Part shown: in pieces, positions 1 through 9,610 of the stretch
Layout: every line of letters starts with the position of its first letter
Numbering within the stretch: position 1 is the first letter of the stretch
Assembly: GCA_020831965.1 (NCBI GenBank)
Contig: JAFIFP010000007.1
Span: forward strand, 310,001 to 374,000
DNA length: 64,000 bases
DNA from: Idiomarina sp.
GTDB taxonomy: Bacteria > Pseudomonadota > Gammaproteobacteria > Enterobacterales > Alteromonadaceae
Direction: 5' to 3'
Translations under genes and position numbers: made by a program
Notes under the pieces: generated by a model
Seen by the model: only the letters and a program-made list of their open reading frames with translations
The model's database searches: none
Told to the model about the DNA's origin: nothing

Positions 1-3000
1 ACAGCTGATCACGCTGCTGACGCGTCAGCTTACCTTGAGTCACAAGCCCATTGAGCAAAATCTTAATGTTTACTTCGTTATCTGAGCAATCAACACCACC
101 GACATTATCGATAAAGTCAGTGTTTACGCGACCGCCTCTCATGGCGTACTCAATTCGGCCAAGTTGGGTAAAGCCTAAGTTACCCCCCTCGCCCACGATC
201 TTCGCTTTAAGATCACGGCCGTTAATACGAAGCACATCATTCGCTCGATCGCCGACTTCAACGTCAGTCTCTTTGGCTGCTTTTACGTAGGTGCCGATAC
301 CACCGTTCCAGAGCAGGTCTACTTCTGCGGACAGTAGGCCTTTGATGATCTCCGTTGGTGTCATTGTACGCTTCTGAGTACCGAGTAACTTCTTCATTTG
401 CGGCGTAAGCTCAATAGCCTTTGCACTCCGCAAGAAAATACCGCCGCCCTCGCTGATCAAGCTGCGATCGTAGTCGTCCCAAGAGGAGCGCGGCAAGTTG
501 AATAAGCGCTCTCGCTCTTTATAAGACTTCGCGGCGTTTGGTTCTGGGTCAATGAAAATGTGCATGTGGTTAAAAGCACCCACCAAACGCGTGTGTTTCG
601 ATAACAACATGCCATTACCGAATACGTCCCCACCCATGTCGCCAATACCCACGCAGGTAAAATCAGTAGTTTGACAATCAATACCCATTTCGCGGAAGTG
701 ACGTTTAACTGATTCCCAGCCGCCTCGTGCGGTAATACCCATCTTTTTATGGTCGTAACCGACAGAGCCACCTGAAGCAAAAGCGTCACCTAGCCAGAAT
801 TTGTATTCTGCTGAGATGGCATTGGCGATGTCAGAGAAAGTCGCGGTACCTTTATCGGCGGCAACTACAAGATAAGCGTCTTCTTCGTCATGCCGCACCA
901 CATCGCGAGCCGGCACAATTTCACCATCAATAATGTTGTCTGTAATATCCAACAAACCACGAATAAAGGTGCGATAGCAATTCTGCCCTTCGGCGAACAT
1001 CGCATCACGCTCTTCAGGAAGTTGTTTACAGACGAATCCGCCTTTCGCGCCGACTGGCACGATAACAGTATTTTTTACTTGCTGCGCTTTAACTAAGCCG
1101 AGTACTTCGGTACGGAAGTCTTCGCGACGGTCAGACCAACGTAGGCCACCGCGGGCGACTTTTCCGCCTCGTAAATGGACACCTTCGACACGCGGTGAAT
1201 AGACGAAGATCTCAAACTTCGGCAGTGGCAGTGGCATTTCTGGAATTTCTGACGGTAAGAACTTCACCGACACATAATTTTTTTCATTCCCTTCCAAGTC
1301 ATTTTGGAAGAAGTTTGTGCGCAAGGCGGCCTGAATTAGGTCGATGTAGCGGCAGATAATACGATCATCATCGAGGCTAGCCACGCTATCAAGTTCAGCT
1401 TGCAGCTTTTGCACAATACCTTCGATTTTCTTCTCGACCCCTTTCACGCCCGGCTCGAACTTGGTGTAGAACAACTTAACTAACAGTTTCGCAATTTTCG
1501 GATAACGCGTGAAAGTGCTCTCGATGTAACTTTGGCTAAACGTTACGCCAATTTGACGCATGTATTTCGCGAACATTCGAAGAATGATCACATGTCTACC
1601 TGTCATACCGGCACTGAGAATTAACCGGTTGAAACCGTCATCTTCGTAGTCACCACTCCATACACGTGCAAAAGCTTGTTGGAAATTATCACGGATCTTT
1701 TCGAGATCTAACGCACCCGCAGTATGGAGCATGAAGAAGTCGAGCACCCAGAATACATGGCCATCATTCGTCTTGATTTGGTAAGGACTCTCATTGATTA
1801 CACGAAGCCCAAAGTTTTCCAACATGGGCAAGACGTCAGACAAATGAATTGGCTCATCCTTATGGAAAAGCTTTAATTTGACCCGGTTCGAGTCATTTTG
1901 TACTTCTTGTGCGCGATAGAACAACATGCCTAAACGGTGGGCGTCATCCAATGCCTCAAGCTGATCAATGTCAGCGAGCGCTACCGAGGGTAATACGTCC
2001 TCTTTATATGCGCGTGAAAAACCATTCGCATAACGTCGCATAAAGGAGCGCGCTTTCGCTTCGCCGTGTGCACTAATCAGCAAGCTCTCGAGGTTGTCTT
2101 CCCAAGAACGTGAAGCTTCCGTTAAGTTCTGTTCCAATTCTTTCACGTTGATATCCTGTCCGCTGTCCTGCACTCGAATTGTGTATTGAGTTCGCGCTAA
2201 GGCTGACTCTGAGAAAAATGTCGTAAAATCGACATCCTCTTGGGCACCGAGGGTACGTGCCAAAATACTCTGGGTTTTCTCACGCAGCGCCGTGTTGTAG
2301 CGCTCTTTCGGAACATACACCATCGCCGTAATAAATCGCCCGAAAATATCTCGGCGAATGAATACACGCGTAATGTCGCGTTCTTGAATTTGTAAAATAC
2401 CCATAGAAGTGCTGAGCAAATCGTCGATAGATGACTGCACAATCTCGTCGCGTGGGTATGTTTGCAGAATGTTTAACAATGCCTTGCTAGCATGAGAGTT
2501 TGGTGTGTGGCGGCTGCGTTCGAGAACATGCTGAATCTTTTCACGGACCAAAGGAATGTCCATGGCACTGTCGTTGTAAAAACTGGCCGAATATAAACCG
2601 ATAAAACGATCTTCACCAATCACTCGACCGTCTTTGTCAAAACGCTTAATACCAATGTAATCCCCATAAGCAGGACGATGCACACGCGACTTTGAGTTGG
2701 TTTTAGTGAGTAGCAGCAACTCGTCATTATTCATTGCAGCAAGACGCGCCGCTTTTGGCATTTCTGAAAGTTTACGTGGCGCGTTATCAGCGCTATTTTT
2801 CAGCAACCCCAAGCTACTACCTTTATCCTGGTGAATTTCATAGTCACCTTCAACAGCAACCACCGAGTAACTGCGATAGCCCATCAAAGTGAAATGATCA
2901 TCCGCCAACCAACTGAGAAAACGTTCAGCTTCTGCTAATACTTCTTTACTACCAGGAAAGTTACGGGTCTTTAGCGAGCTCACAACTTCTTTCAGCTTAC

Positions 3001-3589
3001 TCTTCATCGGCTGCCAATCGCTTACCGCGAGTGTGACCTCAGACATCACAGACACGAGCTCTTGCTTTAACGCTTTAATGTCGGCCGCGTCAGTTTGTCG
3101 ATCAATCTCGATCAGGAACGCTGTATCGGTCTGTGCCTTAGTGTCGACCCGCCCTGCTTCTAAAATCTCCGTAACGCTCCCATCTTTGCCACGACGGTGA
3201 ACTAACGGAGCATGCAGAAATAGATGTGCTTGGATTCCAAAACGATTAAGCGCCATACGCACGGAATCCACCATGAAGGGCATATCGGTTTGAATAATTT
3301 CGATAACAGTATGAGGTGATTCCCAACCATGTTTACTGACTTCGGGGTTATAGACGCGGATTTGTGCTTTCGCGTTGGCTTCATATTTATTGAAGCTATG
3401 CCATAAGCCGACAATTGCACCATAGATATTGCTGTGGTCACGTCCTACGATGTCATCTCGAGAAACGTTCCGATAGAAACGCATCGTGAACTCTTCTACG
3501 AGATTCGCAGTAGGCTCTGGAAGCTTTTTCCGAATGACTTCAGAAACTTTTTCGAGAAGAACAGGAGGCTGACCATTCACCGACGTCAT
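1..3589 (-). CDS. gdhB: NAD-specific glutamate dehydrogenase, large (about 180 kDa) type; C-terminal part beyond the window
   Basis: The product oxidises glutamate to 2-oxoglutarate and ammonium with NAD+ in the cytoplasm, feeding amino-acid carbon into the TCA cycle. I read an uninterrupted frame from the left edge back to an ATG at 3589, with an AAGGA-type ribosome site just upstream. About 1,196 of the roughly 1,600 residues usual for this family are visible. The N-terminal part is the long regulatory region of the family. The catalytic part begins near residue 800 and includes RGGLRWSDR, the glutamate-binding segment, then KNTVIVPVGAKGGF and later GIGDMGGDVFGNGMLLS. No frameshift or stop was seen in the visible part. 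It is first in its direction after a 194-bp gap, so it is probably a single transcription unit. Family assignment is firm; the gene is cut by the window edge. Confidence 0.95.
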   Translation of the reverse strand, partial: MTSVNGQPPVLLEKVSEVIRKKLPEPTANLVEEFTMRFYRNVSRDDIVGRDHSNIYGAIVGLWHSFNKYEANAKAQIRVYNPEVSKHGWESPHTVIEIIQTDMPFMVDSVRMALNRFGIQAHLFLHAPLVHRRGKDGSVTEILEAGRVDTKAQTDTAFLIEIDRQTDAADIKALKQELVSVMSEVTLAVSDWQPMKSKLKEVVSSLKTRNFPGSKEVLAEAERFLSWLADDHFTLMGYRSYSVVAVEGDYEIHQDKGSSLGLLKNSADNAPRKLSEMPKAARLAAMNNDELLLLTKTNSKSRVHRPAYGDYIGIKRFDKDGRVIGEDRFIGLYSASFYNDSAMDIPLVREKIQHVLERSRHTPNSHASKALLNILQTYPRDEIVQSSIDDLLSTSMGILQIQERDITRVFIRRDIFGRFITAMVYVPKERYNTALREKTQSILARTLGAQEDVDFTTFFSESALARTQYTIRVQDSGQDINVKELEQNLTEASRSWEDNLESLLISAHGEAKARSFMRRYANGFSRAYKEDVLPSVALADIDQLEALDDAHRLGMLFYRAQEVQNDSNRVKLKLFHKDEPIHLSDVLPMLENFGLRVINESPYQIKTNDGHVFWVLDFFMLHTAGALDLEKIRDNFQQAFARVWSGDYEDDGFNRLILSAGMTGRHVIILRMFAKYMRQIGVTFSQSYIESTFTRYPKIAKLLVKLFYTKFEPGVKGVEKKIEGIVQKLQAELDSVASLDDDRIICRYIDLIQAALRTNFFQNDLEGNEKNYVSVKFLPSEIPEMPLPLPKFEIFVYSPRVEGVHLRGGKVARGGLRWSDRREDFRTEVLGLVKAQQVKNTVIVPVGAKGGFVCKQLPEERDAMFAEGQNCYRTFIRGLLDITDNIIDGEIVPARDVVRHDEEDAYLVVAADKGTATFSDIANAISAEYKFWLGDAFASGGSVGYDHKKMGITARGGWESVKRHFREMGIDCQTTDFTCVGIGDMGGDVFGNGMLLSKHTRLVGAFNHMHIFIDPEPNAAKSYKERERLFNLPRSSWDDYDRSLISEGGGIFLRSAKAIELTPQMKKLLGTQKRTMTPTEIIKGLLSAEVDLLWNGGIGTYVKAAKETDVEVGDRANDVLRINGRDLKAKIVGEGGNLGFTQLGRIEYAMRGGRVNTDFIDNVGGVDCSDNEVNIKILLNGLVTQGKLTRQQRDQL

Positions 3590-3783
3590 TATTATATATT
3601 CCTTGTCTGCGGAGGATATAAGCAAAGTCCTTCTATTTTCGGACTTTATTTGCAGAAAAGCAATGTTACTTGAGCTGGTGGGATGAGTTTATTTTCAAGG
3701 CTTCCAGGGGATTTTAATTCTATTCAAACAAAGCAAATTAGTATGCTCTAAAGCGCCCTTTTCACGCATAAAAACGCGGGTAG

Positions 3784-4014
3784 CTAAAAGCTCTGCAACA
3801 ACTCTAAGGAAATAAAACGATGTTGTTCGTCGGTTCGCAGACGAAAACGTCCCCGAATACCGTTCGAAGTAATAAAAGGAACCAGTCGACGCATGGGGAT
3901 TTGGACGCGTAAACCCCGTTCTGAGGTCACTACCACACTCGTCAGCCCACGCGTGTAATAGTGATATTCCACGTCTTGCGTCGACATTAAAATGGAGAAA
4001 AGGTACTCATGCAT
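3784..4014 (-). CDS. DUF2835 family small protein
   Basis: A cytoplasmic protein of about 76 residues matching the DUF2835 family in length and pattern: an aromatic N-terminus, then RGLRVQIPMRRLVPFIT and GIRGRFRLRTDEQHRFISLE. The family function is unknown. An upstream in-frame ATG at 4026 would add four residues. I prefer 4014 because family members begin close to the conserved core, although neither start has a strong ribosome site. It lies just downstream of pepN (26-bp gap) on the same strand and could be co-transcribed with it. No cysteine motif or membrane segment is visible. Confidence 0.75.
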   Translation of the reverse strand: MHEYLFSILMSTQDVEYHYYTRGLTSVVVTSERGLRVQIPMRRLVPFITSNGIRGRFRLRTDEQHRFISLELLQSF

Positions 4015-4039
4015 ACCAGGCCCCATCAGACACTACCTT

Positions 4040-6640
4040 TTAATTTAGACTTTGCTCAATTTTCTCGAAAAGATCGGGAGCTAACTGCGGCAGCTCGCGA
4101 AGGTTCTCAAGCACAGCTTTCAACTTCACTTGACGTTCTGGATCGAGCCGGCGCCATTTTAACAAAGGTGAAATTAACCGCGAAGCGACCTGAGGGTTAC
4201 TGGTATTAAGACGGCCGATTACCGATTCCATCCAGCGATAACTTTCCCCATCAGCACGGTGAAGCTGACCTAGATTATGTGTGAAACTGGCTAAAAGTGC
4301 ATAAACACGGTTTGGGTTATTCCAGTTAAATGCGGGATGCTCGGTGAGCTCCTTTACCTGGTCCAATACGTCCGAGCCAGATTGCGTCGCTTGTACTGCT
4401 AACCATTTATCCATCACCAACGCGTTGGCTGACCAGCGTTCGGCGAACAGCTCAAGCAGCCTTGGTGCAACCGGATGATTGCTATGAACTGCCGCTTGCA
4501 GAGCACCAAAAACTAGCGTCATGCTTTGCTCTGCCTTGAATTGTTGCACGATGGCATTGAGACTGCGTGGATCATGGTGGTGCATTGCCATGTAATTCAG
4601 CGCCACATTGCATAGCATACGCGCGGCAATTGCTTCGGATGAAAAATCAGCGCTCGATGAAAACAAACGATGCCAAACACTCATCAAGGGCTCAAACAGT
4701 CGTACCGACATTTCAGTCTTTAACTCAGCAACGGCACGAACAATGCCATCCACTGGTATTTCATCAAATTCTGATGCGACCGCTTCCTCGGAGGGAATCT
4801 GCAATAATAACGCCGTCATCGCTGGTTCCGACTTTTCATCGGCGAGGATTTCGGACAAAGTCGTCAACAAAGACGCAGATAGGGCAATGGGCTTATTAGT
4901 CGCGATAGCGGTTTTAAGCGACCGCAGGTAAAGCCGTTGAACTGCATCCCAACGCAAGAAAGGGTCACTTGCAAAACTGGTCAACAGAATCAGGTCTTGT
5001 TCGGCGAGCTCGAAATCTAAACGCACAGGGGCTGAAAAATTAGCAAGCAAGCCAACCACGGGCGCCGCTGTAAAACCTGAAAACCGGAACTCTTGAGTGG
5101 TCTCAGTAAGCTCTATTACCTGAGTTTCAGCAAGTTCTGGTGGCGTTATCTGTCCGTTACCCGCTGCAATGAATTCAAGTTGAATCGGAATATGAAAAGG
5201 CTGTTTGACTGGTTGTTCTGGGGTCGCGGGAGTATGTTGATGCATTACCAACGTTAAAACTCCATGTGTCTCGTCAAAGCGGCTTTCAACCTGAACCCTT
5301 GGTGTGCCCGCTTGCGCATACCACCGTCGGAACTGAGTGAAATCTCTGTCATTGGCAGCTTCCATCGATGCAACGAAGTCTTCGCAAGTTACCGCCTCAC
5401 CGTCATGACGGCGCACATATTCACGCATCCCCTGCTGGAATCCGTCCTCGCCGAGTAAGGTATGAAGCATACGAATCACTTCAGCACCCTTGTTGTAGAC
5501 AGTTACGGTATAGAAGTTATTCATTTCCATCACTTTATCAGGACGGATTGGATGCGCCATTGGACCTGCATCTTCTTCGAATTGGTGTGTTCGCATTATC
5601 CGAACATCCTGAATGCGGTTTACTGCACGCATTCCTCTGTCCGCACTAAACTCTTGATCGCGAAATACCGTGAGACCTTCTTTAAGGCTCAACTGAAACC
5701 AATCTCGACACGTAATTCTATTGCCAGTCCAATTATGAAAGTACTCATGCCCGATAACGGACTCAACATTTAAAAAATCTTGGTCAGTCGCAGATTCAGG
5801 ATCAGCGAGTACATATTTAGCGTTAAAGACATTCAGGCCTTTATTCTCCATGGCGCCCATGTTGAAGAAATCAACAGCAACGATCATATAGATATCTAAA
5901 TCATAACTGAGACCGAAACGCTCCTCATCCCAAGCCATTGAATTCTTCAATGAGGTCATCGCAAACTGCGCGCGGTCGAGACTGCCTTTATCTACATAAA
6001 GCTCCAGCGCAACGTCTCGCCCTTCACTGGTGGTAAAGCTGTCATGCAGAACATCGAAGTCGCCTGCAACAAGCGCAAACAAATAACAGGGCTTTGGAAA
6101 TGGGTCGTGCCACTTTACCCAATGTTGATCGCCGTCCTCGCCCGTATCGACGCGATTTCCATTGGATAGCAAAAACGGATAAGCCGCTTTATTACCATGA
6201 ACTTTGGTTGTATAGACCGATAAAACATCCGGGCGATCAAGGAAATAAGTGATACGCCGAAAGCCTTCAGCTTCACACTGAGTACAAAAAGCCCCACCTG
6301 ATTTATAAAGCCCTTCGAGTGCAGTGTTCTTTTTAGGGTTAATCTCAGTCTCAATGCGAAGCTTACAATGCTGTGGTACGTCGTAAATGATGAGTCCGGT
6401 CGCTGAGACTTCATAATCTGTGCCTGAAGCCAACAGTTGGCCATCGAGCTCTAACCGCCGCAAACTTAATTGTTCACCATCCAGTGTCAAACGTCGCGTT
6501 GAGGTCAAACGCTCTACTTCCAACTCTGCAACGACTCGCGTTTGCTCATCATCTAACCAGATCGTGAGATCGATCGTTGGAATGGCAAACGCAGGCGCTT
6601 GGTAGTCTTTGCGATATCTCGCTTGCGGTCTCAGGTCCAT
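4040..6640 (-). CDS. pepN: Aminopeptidase N (M1 family zinc metallopeptidase)
   Basis: This cytoplasmic aminopeptidase removes N-terminal residues from peptides and is a main route of peptide recycling in gammaproteobacteria. At 866 residues it has the usual PepN length. The exopeptidase motif GAMENKGLN is followed by the zinc site HEYFHNWTGNR, with the third ligand glutamate in LKEGLTVFRDQEF. The C-terminal third is the long helical domain typical of PepN. The start codon overlaps the stop of nhaC by one base (TAATG), suggesting translational coupling with that upstream gene. No signal peptide is seen, as expected. Confidence 0.96.
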   Translation of the reverse strand: MDLRPQARYRKDYQAPAFAIPTIDLTIWLDDEQTRVVAELEVERLTSTRRLTLDGEQLSLRRLELDGQLLASGTDYEVSATGLIIYDVPQHCKLRIETEINPKKNTALEGLYKSGGAFCTQCEAEGFRRITYFLDRPDVLSVYTTKVHGNKAAYPFLLSNGNRVDTGEDGDQHWVKWHDPFPKPCYLFALVAGDFDVLHDSFTTSEGRDVALELYVDKGSLDRAQFAMTSLKNSMAWDEERFGLSYDLDIYMIVAVDFFNMGAMENKGLNVFNAKYVLADPESATDQDFLNVESVIGHEYFHNWTGNRITCRDWFQLSLKEGLTVFRDQEFSADRGMRAVNRIQDVRIMRTHQFEEDAGPMAHPIRPDKVMEMNNFYTVTVYNKGAEVIRMLHTLLGEDGFQQGMREYVRRHDGEAVTCEDFVASMEAANDRDFTQFRRWYAQAGTPRVQVESRFDETHGVLTLVMHQHTPATPEQPVKQPFHIPIQLEFIAAGNGQITPPELAETQVIELTETTQEFRFSGFTAAPVVGLLANFSAPVRLDFELAEQDLILLTSFASDPFLRWDAVQRLYLRSLKTAIATNKPIALSASLLTTLSEILADEKSEPAMTALLLQIPSEEAVASEFDEIPVDGIVRAVAELKTEMSVRLFEPLMSVWHRLFSSSADFSSEAIAARMLCNVALNYMAMHHHDPRSLNAIVQQFKAEQSMTLVFGALQAAVHSNHPVAPRLLELFAERWSANALVMDKWLAVQATQSGSDVLDQVKELTEHPAFNWNNPNRVYALLASFTHNLGQLHRADGESYRWMESVIGRLNTSNPQVASRLISPLLKWRRLDPERQVKLKAVLENLRELPQLAPDLFEKIEQSLN

Positions 6641-8103
6641 TAAGCGCGCGCCTCGGCTTCTGGCTGCGGCTCCAAACGTAAAATATTAAAATTCGTGAAG
6701 CCATAGACAATAGTCAAGATCGGCACCAAAAACAGGAAGAATGCATAAGGTGCGTAGGTCAACGGATACACACCCAATACAGAGAACATGTAAGCACCAC
6801 AGGTATTCCACGGAATTAATGGTGATGTAATGGTTCCGCTAGACTCTAATGCGCGAGACAAAACGCGGGGGTCGAGACCTTCGTCTGCATAGGCTTGACG
6901 GAACATGCGCCCGGGCAAAACGATTGCCATATATTGATCGGCGGTCAAAACGTTCGCACCAAAGCAGGTAAATACCGTTGCTGTAATCAATGAACCTGTG
7001 GACTTTACTAACTTAAGAATACCGCGAATTAATTTCTGTAGTAGCCCTGTGTGCTCCATCACTGCGCCAAACGTCATCGCCGTAAGAATCAACCAAACAG
7101 TATTCGTCATACTGCTCATGCCACCGCCACTCACTAAGCTTTCCAAGTCTGGATTATTAGCGCTGATACTCACACCATTTGCTAATGCACTCCAAACCAC
7201 TTCAAAGGCACCCACAAATACACCACGCTCACTACTTGCCAAGGTCGCGATCATTTCACCTTGGAATAGCATTGCCCACAAAGCACCAACGAGCGCACCA
7301 ACCAAGATCGAAGGTAACGCAGGCTTCTTAAACACAGCCAGTGCGAATAACACCGCCAATGGCACTAACATCACGGGGCTGATATTAAATAACTCATCCA
7401 ATTCTGCTTGCATGGCCACGAGCGAGTCGAGGTTCGCAGTACTATGACTTGCAAGCCCTAACATCAAGAACAAAACCAATGAAATGATGAATGCGGGGAC
7501 TGCTGTATAGGTCATGTAACGAATGTGCGCGAACAGCTCGGAACCACTTACCGCTGGAGCAAGATTCGTTGTATCAGACAGGGGTGACATTTTGTCACCA
7601 AAATAGGCACCTGAAATCACTGCACCCGCGGTAATCGCAAGATTAAGCTCCATCCCTGTCGCAACACCTATCAGCGCAACACCAATAGTTGCCGCAGTCG
7701 TCCATGAGCTCCCGATGGAGATCGCGACTATTGCACAAATCAAACAGGTGGCAGCATAAAACCAACTTGGGCTAAGTAATTCGAGACCATAATAAATCAT
7801 GGTCGGAACAATACCCGCTAAGAGCCAGCTGCCAATCAAGGCGCCCACCATTAAAATAATCAGGATCGCTCCAAGTGCGACCGATATGCCGCTAGTAATG
7901 CCCTGCTCTATCGTATCCCAACGGTAACCGTTTGAAAAAGCGATGATTGCCGCAATTGCAGCGGCAATCAGTAGAGCAATCTGATTTGGACCATACGATG
8001 AGTCTTCACCATACAAATACACGGAGCTAGCTAGCATTACGATCAGTGCTAGCAGTGGAATAACCGCTTGTAAGTACGATGGCTTCTTAATTGTTTCTGC
8101 CAT
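6640..8103 (-). CDS. nhaC: NhaC-family Na+/H+ antiporter
   Basis: An inner-membrane antiporter of 487 residues with about 12 hydrophobic segments and no signal peptide. NhaC-type features include the glycine-rich SIGSSWTTAATIGVALIGVA segment and the GAYFGDKMSPLSDTTNLAP motif, the acidic/serine signature of the NhaC/YqkI branch. It probably expels Na+ (or exchanges Na+ with another solute, as some NhaC homologues such as malate:lactate antiporters do) in exchange for protons. It lies between an SNF transporter and pepN on the same strand, so three peptide/amino-acid or sodium genes run together. The substrate beyond Na+ cannot be told from sequence. Confidence 0.85.
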   Translation of the reverse strand: MAETIKKPSYLQAVIPLLALIVMLASSVYLYGEDSSYGPNQIALLIAAAIAAIIAFSNGYRWDTIEQGITSGISVALGAILIILMVGALIGSWLLAGIVPTMIYYGLELLSPSWFYAATCLICAIVAISIGSSWTTAATIGVALIGVATGMELNLAITAGAVISGAYFGDKMSPLSDTTNLAPAVSGSELFAHIRYMTYTAVPAFIISLVLFLMLGLASHSTANLDSLVAMQAELDELFNISPVMLVPLAVLFALAVFKKPALPSILVGALVGALWAMLFQGEMIATLASSERGVFVGAFEVVWSALANGVSISANNPDLESLVSGGGMSSMTNTVWLILTAMTFGAVMEHTGLLQKLIRGILKLVKSTGSLITATVFTCFGANVLTADQYMAIVLPGRMFRQAYADEGLDPRVLSRALESSGTITSPLIPWNTCGAYMFSVLGVYPLTYAPYAFFLFLVPILTIVYGFTNFNILRLEPQPEAEARA

Positions 8104-8141
8104 GAATTCAGATTCCGTTTCTAATAAAAGTAAAATTCAGA

Positions 8142-9518
8142 TTAAAAAACACCCAGCAATTGCAGGAAGATTAAAATAATGGCGATTGGCGCTAAGTACC
8201 GAACGCAGATCTGCCAAATCGTATAGACAGAGCCAGATGCCGCTAACTCTTCACGAGTAAACTGGGTTTTCATTACCCAACCTGTGAATACTGCGGCCAT
8301 TAACCCACCCAACGGCAACAATACATTGGAGGCAATATGATCGATTGCATCAAATATTGTGGGGAGTGGTTTACCGAAGAAATTCCAATCAATCTGAGTC
8401 CAAGCCGCGCCGCTGAACGAAAACACAGTAGCTAGGCCAATTAACCACAGCACAGCACCAGAGGTGATCGCAGCGCCCCAGCGCGTCATACCGAATTGTT
8501 CTTGAATAAACGCGACAGAAGCTTCAATCATTGCAATGGCCGAAGTAAACGCGGCGAGTACCAGCATCACAAAGAATACCGTTGCCGTGATAGTTGTGAA
8601 CGGCATCGCGGCAAACGCTAGAGGTAAGGTTTGGAAAATCAAACCTGGACCTTCTCCCGGTTCAAGTCCATAGCCAAATACGATTGGGAAAATAGCCAAG
8701 CCCGCTACGATCGCAACGACAGTATCAGCAACGGCAATCCAAATTGATGTCCGGACAATTGACGTGCCCTTCGGCAAGTAAGAACCGTAGATAATCATGA
8801 CACCCGAGGCTAAGCTCAGGGTAAAGAATGCATGACCTAGCGCAATAAGTACGCCTTGCGTTGTGAGCTCGGAAAAGTTAGGGCTAAAAATAAATGACGC
8901 TGCGGCACCAAAATCACCAATGTTTGCGGCGTAGATTGCGATAATCACCAGAAGCACTAATAGTAAAGGCATCAGCAAGCGAACCGCACGCTCTAAACCG
9001 TGTTTAAAGCCTTTACCCACAACCAGGACTGTACCTACGATAATAATAGTGCTGAAGAATAATAGCTCGCTTGCAGAACCCACCATACTGCCGAATACGA
9101 CACCTACGGTTTCTTCGTTGATACCGACAAAAGTGCCTCGTGCAGCCTTAACCATATAGGACAATGCCCAACCCGCAATGACTGTATAAAAGGTTAAGAT
9201 CATAAAGCCGGCAAACATACCCATCCAGCCTGTGACTTGCCAAGCGGGATGAACCCCTGATTCGGTAGCGAGCTTACGCGCCGCAAAACCAGGTGAGGAC
9301 CGACCACGACGACCAATCATTACTTCTGCCATCAATACTGGTACGCCAATCATAAAGATAAATAGCAGGTAGATAAGCACAAATGCCCCACCGCCATTTT
9401 CTCCCATGATGTACGGGAACTTCCAGATATTACCTAGCCCAACAGCTGCAGCAGTAGCGGCTAAAACGAATGAAAAATTACTAGACCAGCGATTATGGGT
9501 TGGTTGTTGTGTCGTCAT
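8142..9518 (-). CDS. Sodium-dependent transporter, SNF (neurotransmitter:sodium symporter) family
   Basis: A 458-residue inner-membrane symporter of the LeuT fold. The N-terminal signature WSSNFSFVLAATAAAVGLGN followed by IWKFPY and GGGAFVL forms the unwound TM1 Na+/substrate site of this family, and about 11-12 hydrophobic segments follow. Bacterial members import amino acids with Na+. The exact substrate is not predictable. The gene is 38 bp upstream of nhaC and downstream of the prc terminator, so it probably starts its own transcript, perhaps shared with nhaC and pepN. Coupling an Na+-driven importer to an Na+ antiporter would keep the sodium gradient, which is an inference from position. 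Confidence 0.9.
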   Translation of the reverse strand: MTTQQPTHNRWSSNFSFVLAATAAAVGLGNIWKFPYIMGENGGGAFVLIYLLFIFMIGVPVLMAEVMIGRRGRSSPGFAARKLATESGVHPAWQVTGWMGMFAGFMILTFYTVIAGWALSYMVKAARGTFVGINEETVGVVFGSMVGSASELLFFSTIIIVGTVLVVGKGFKHGLERAVRLLMPLLLVLLVIIAIYAANIGDFGAAASFIFSPNFSELTTQGVLIALGHAFFTLSLASGVMIIYGSYLPKGTSIVRTSIWIAVADTVVAIVAGLAIFPIVFGYGLEPGEGPGLIFQTLPLAFAAMPFTTITATVFFVMLVLAAFTSAIAMIEASVAFIQEQFGMTRWGAAITSGAVLWLIGLATVFSFSGAAWTQIDWNFFGKPLPTIFDAIDHIASNVLLPLGGLMAAVFTGWVMKTQFTREELAASGSVYTIWQICVRYLAPIAIILIFLQLLGVF

Positions 9519-9568
9519 AGTTGAGTCTTTTTTATAATTGTTGTTGTTTTGAGCTCTTTAAACGGCTC

Positions 9569-9602
9569 TAAAAAAGTCAGGCGACTTGAAGGTCGCCTGA
9601 CT
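9569..9602 (-). terminator. Rho-independent terminator after prc
   Basis: An exact 11-bp stem (9575-9585 with 9592-9602) encloses a 6-nt loop. On the minus strand it is followed by a run of T (complement of 9571-9575). It lies 9 bp after the prc stop and before the SNF transporter gene, so it ends the yeaC-msrC-proQ-prc transcript. Confidence 0.9.
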
Positions 9603-9610
9603 CAGTAGTT

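Noticed and set aside
4567-4931. Two overlapping plus-strand frames inside pepN
   Set aside because: They are antisense to a strongly conserved M1 peptidase and show no family features.
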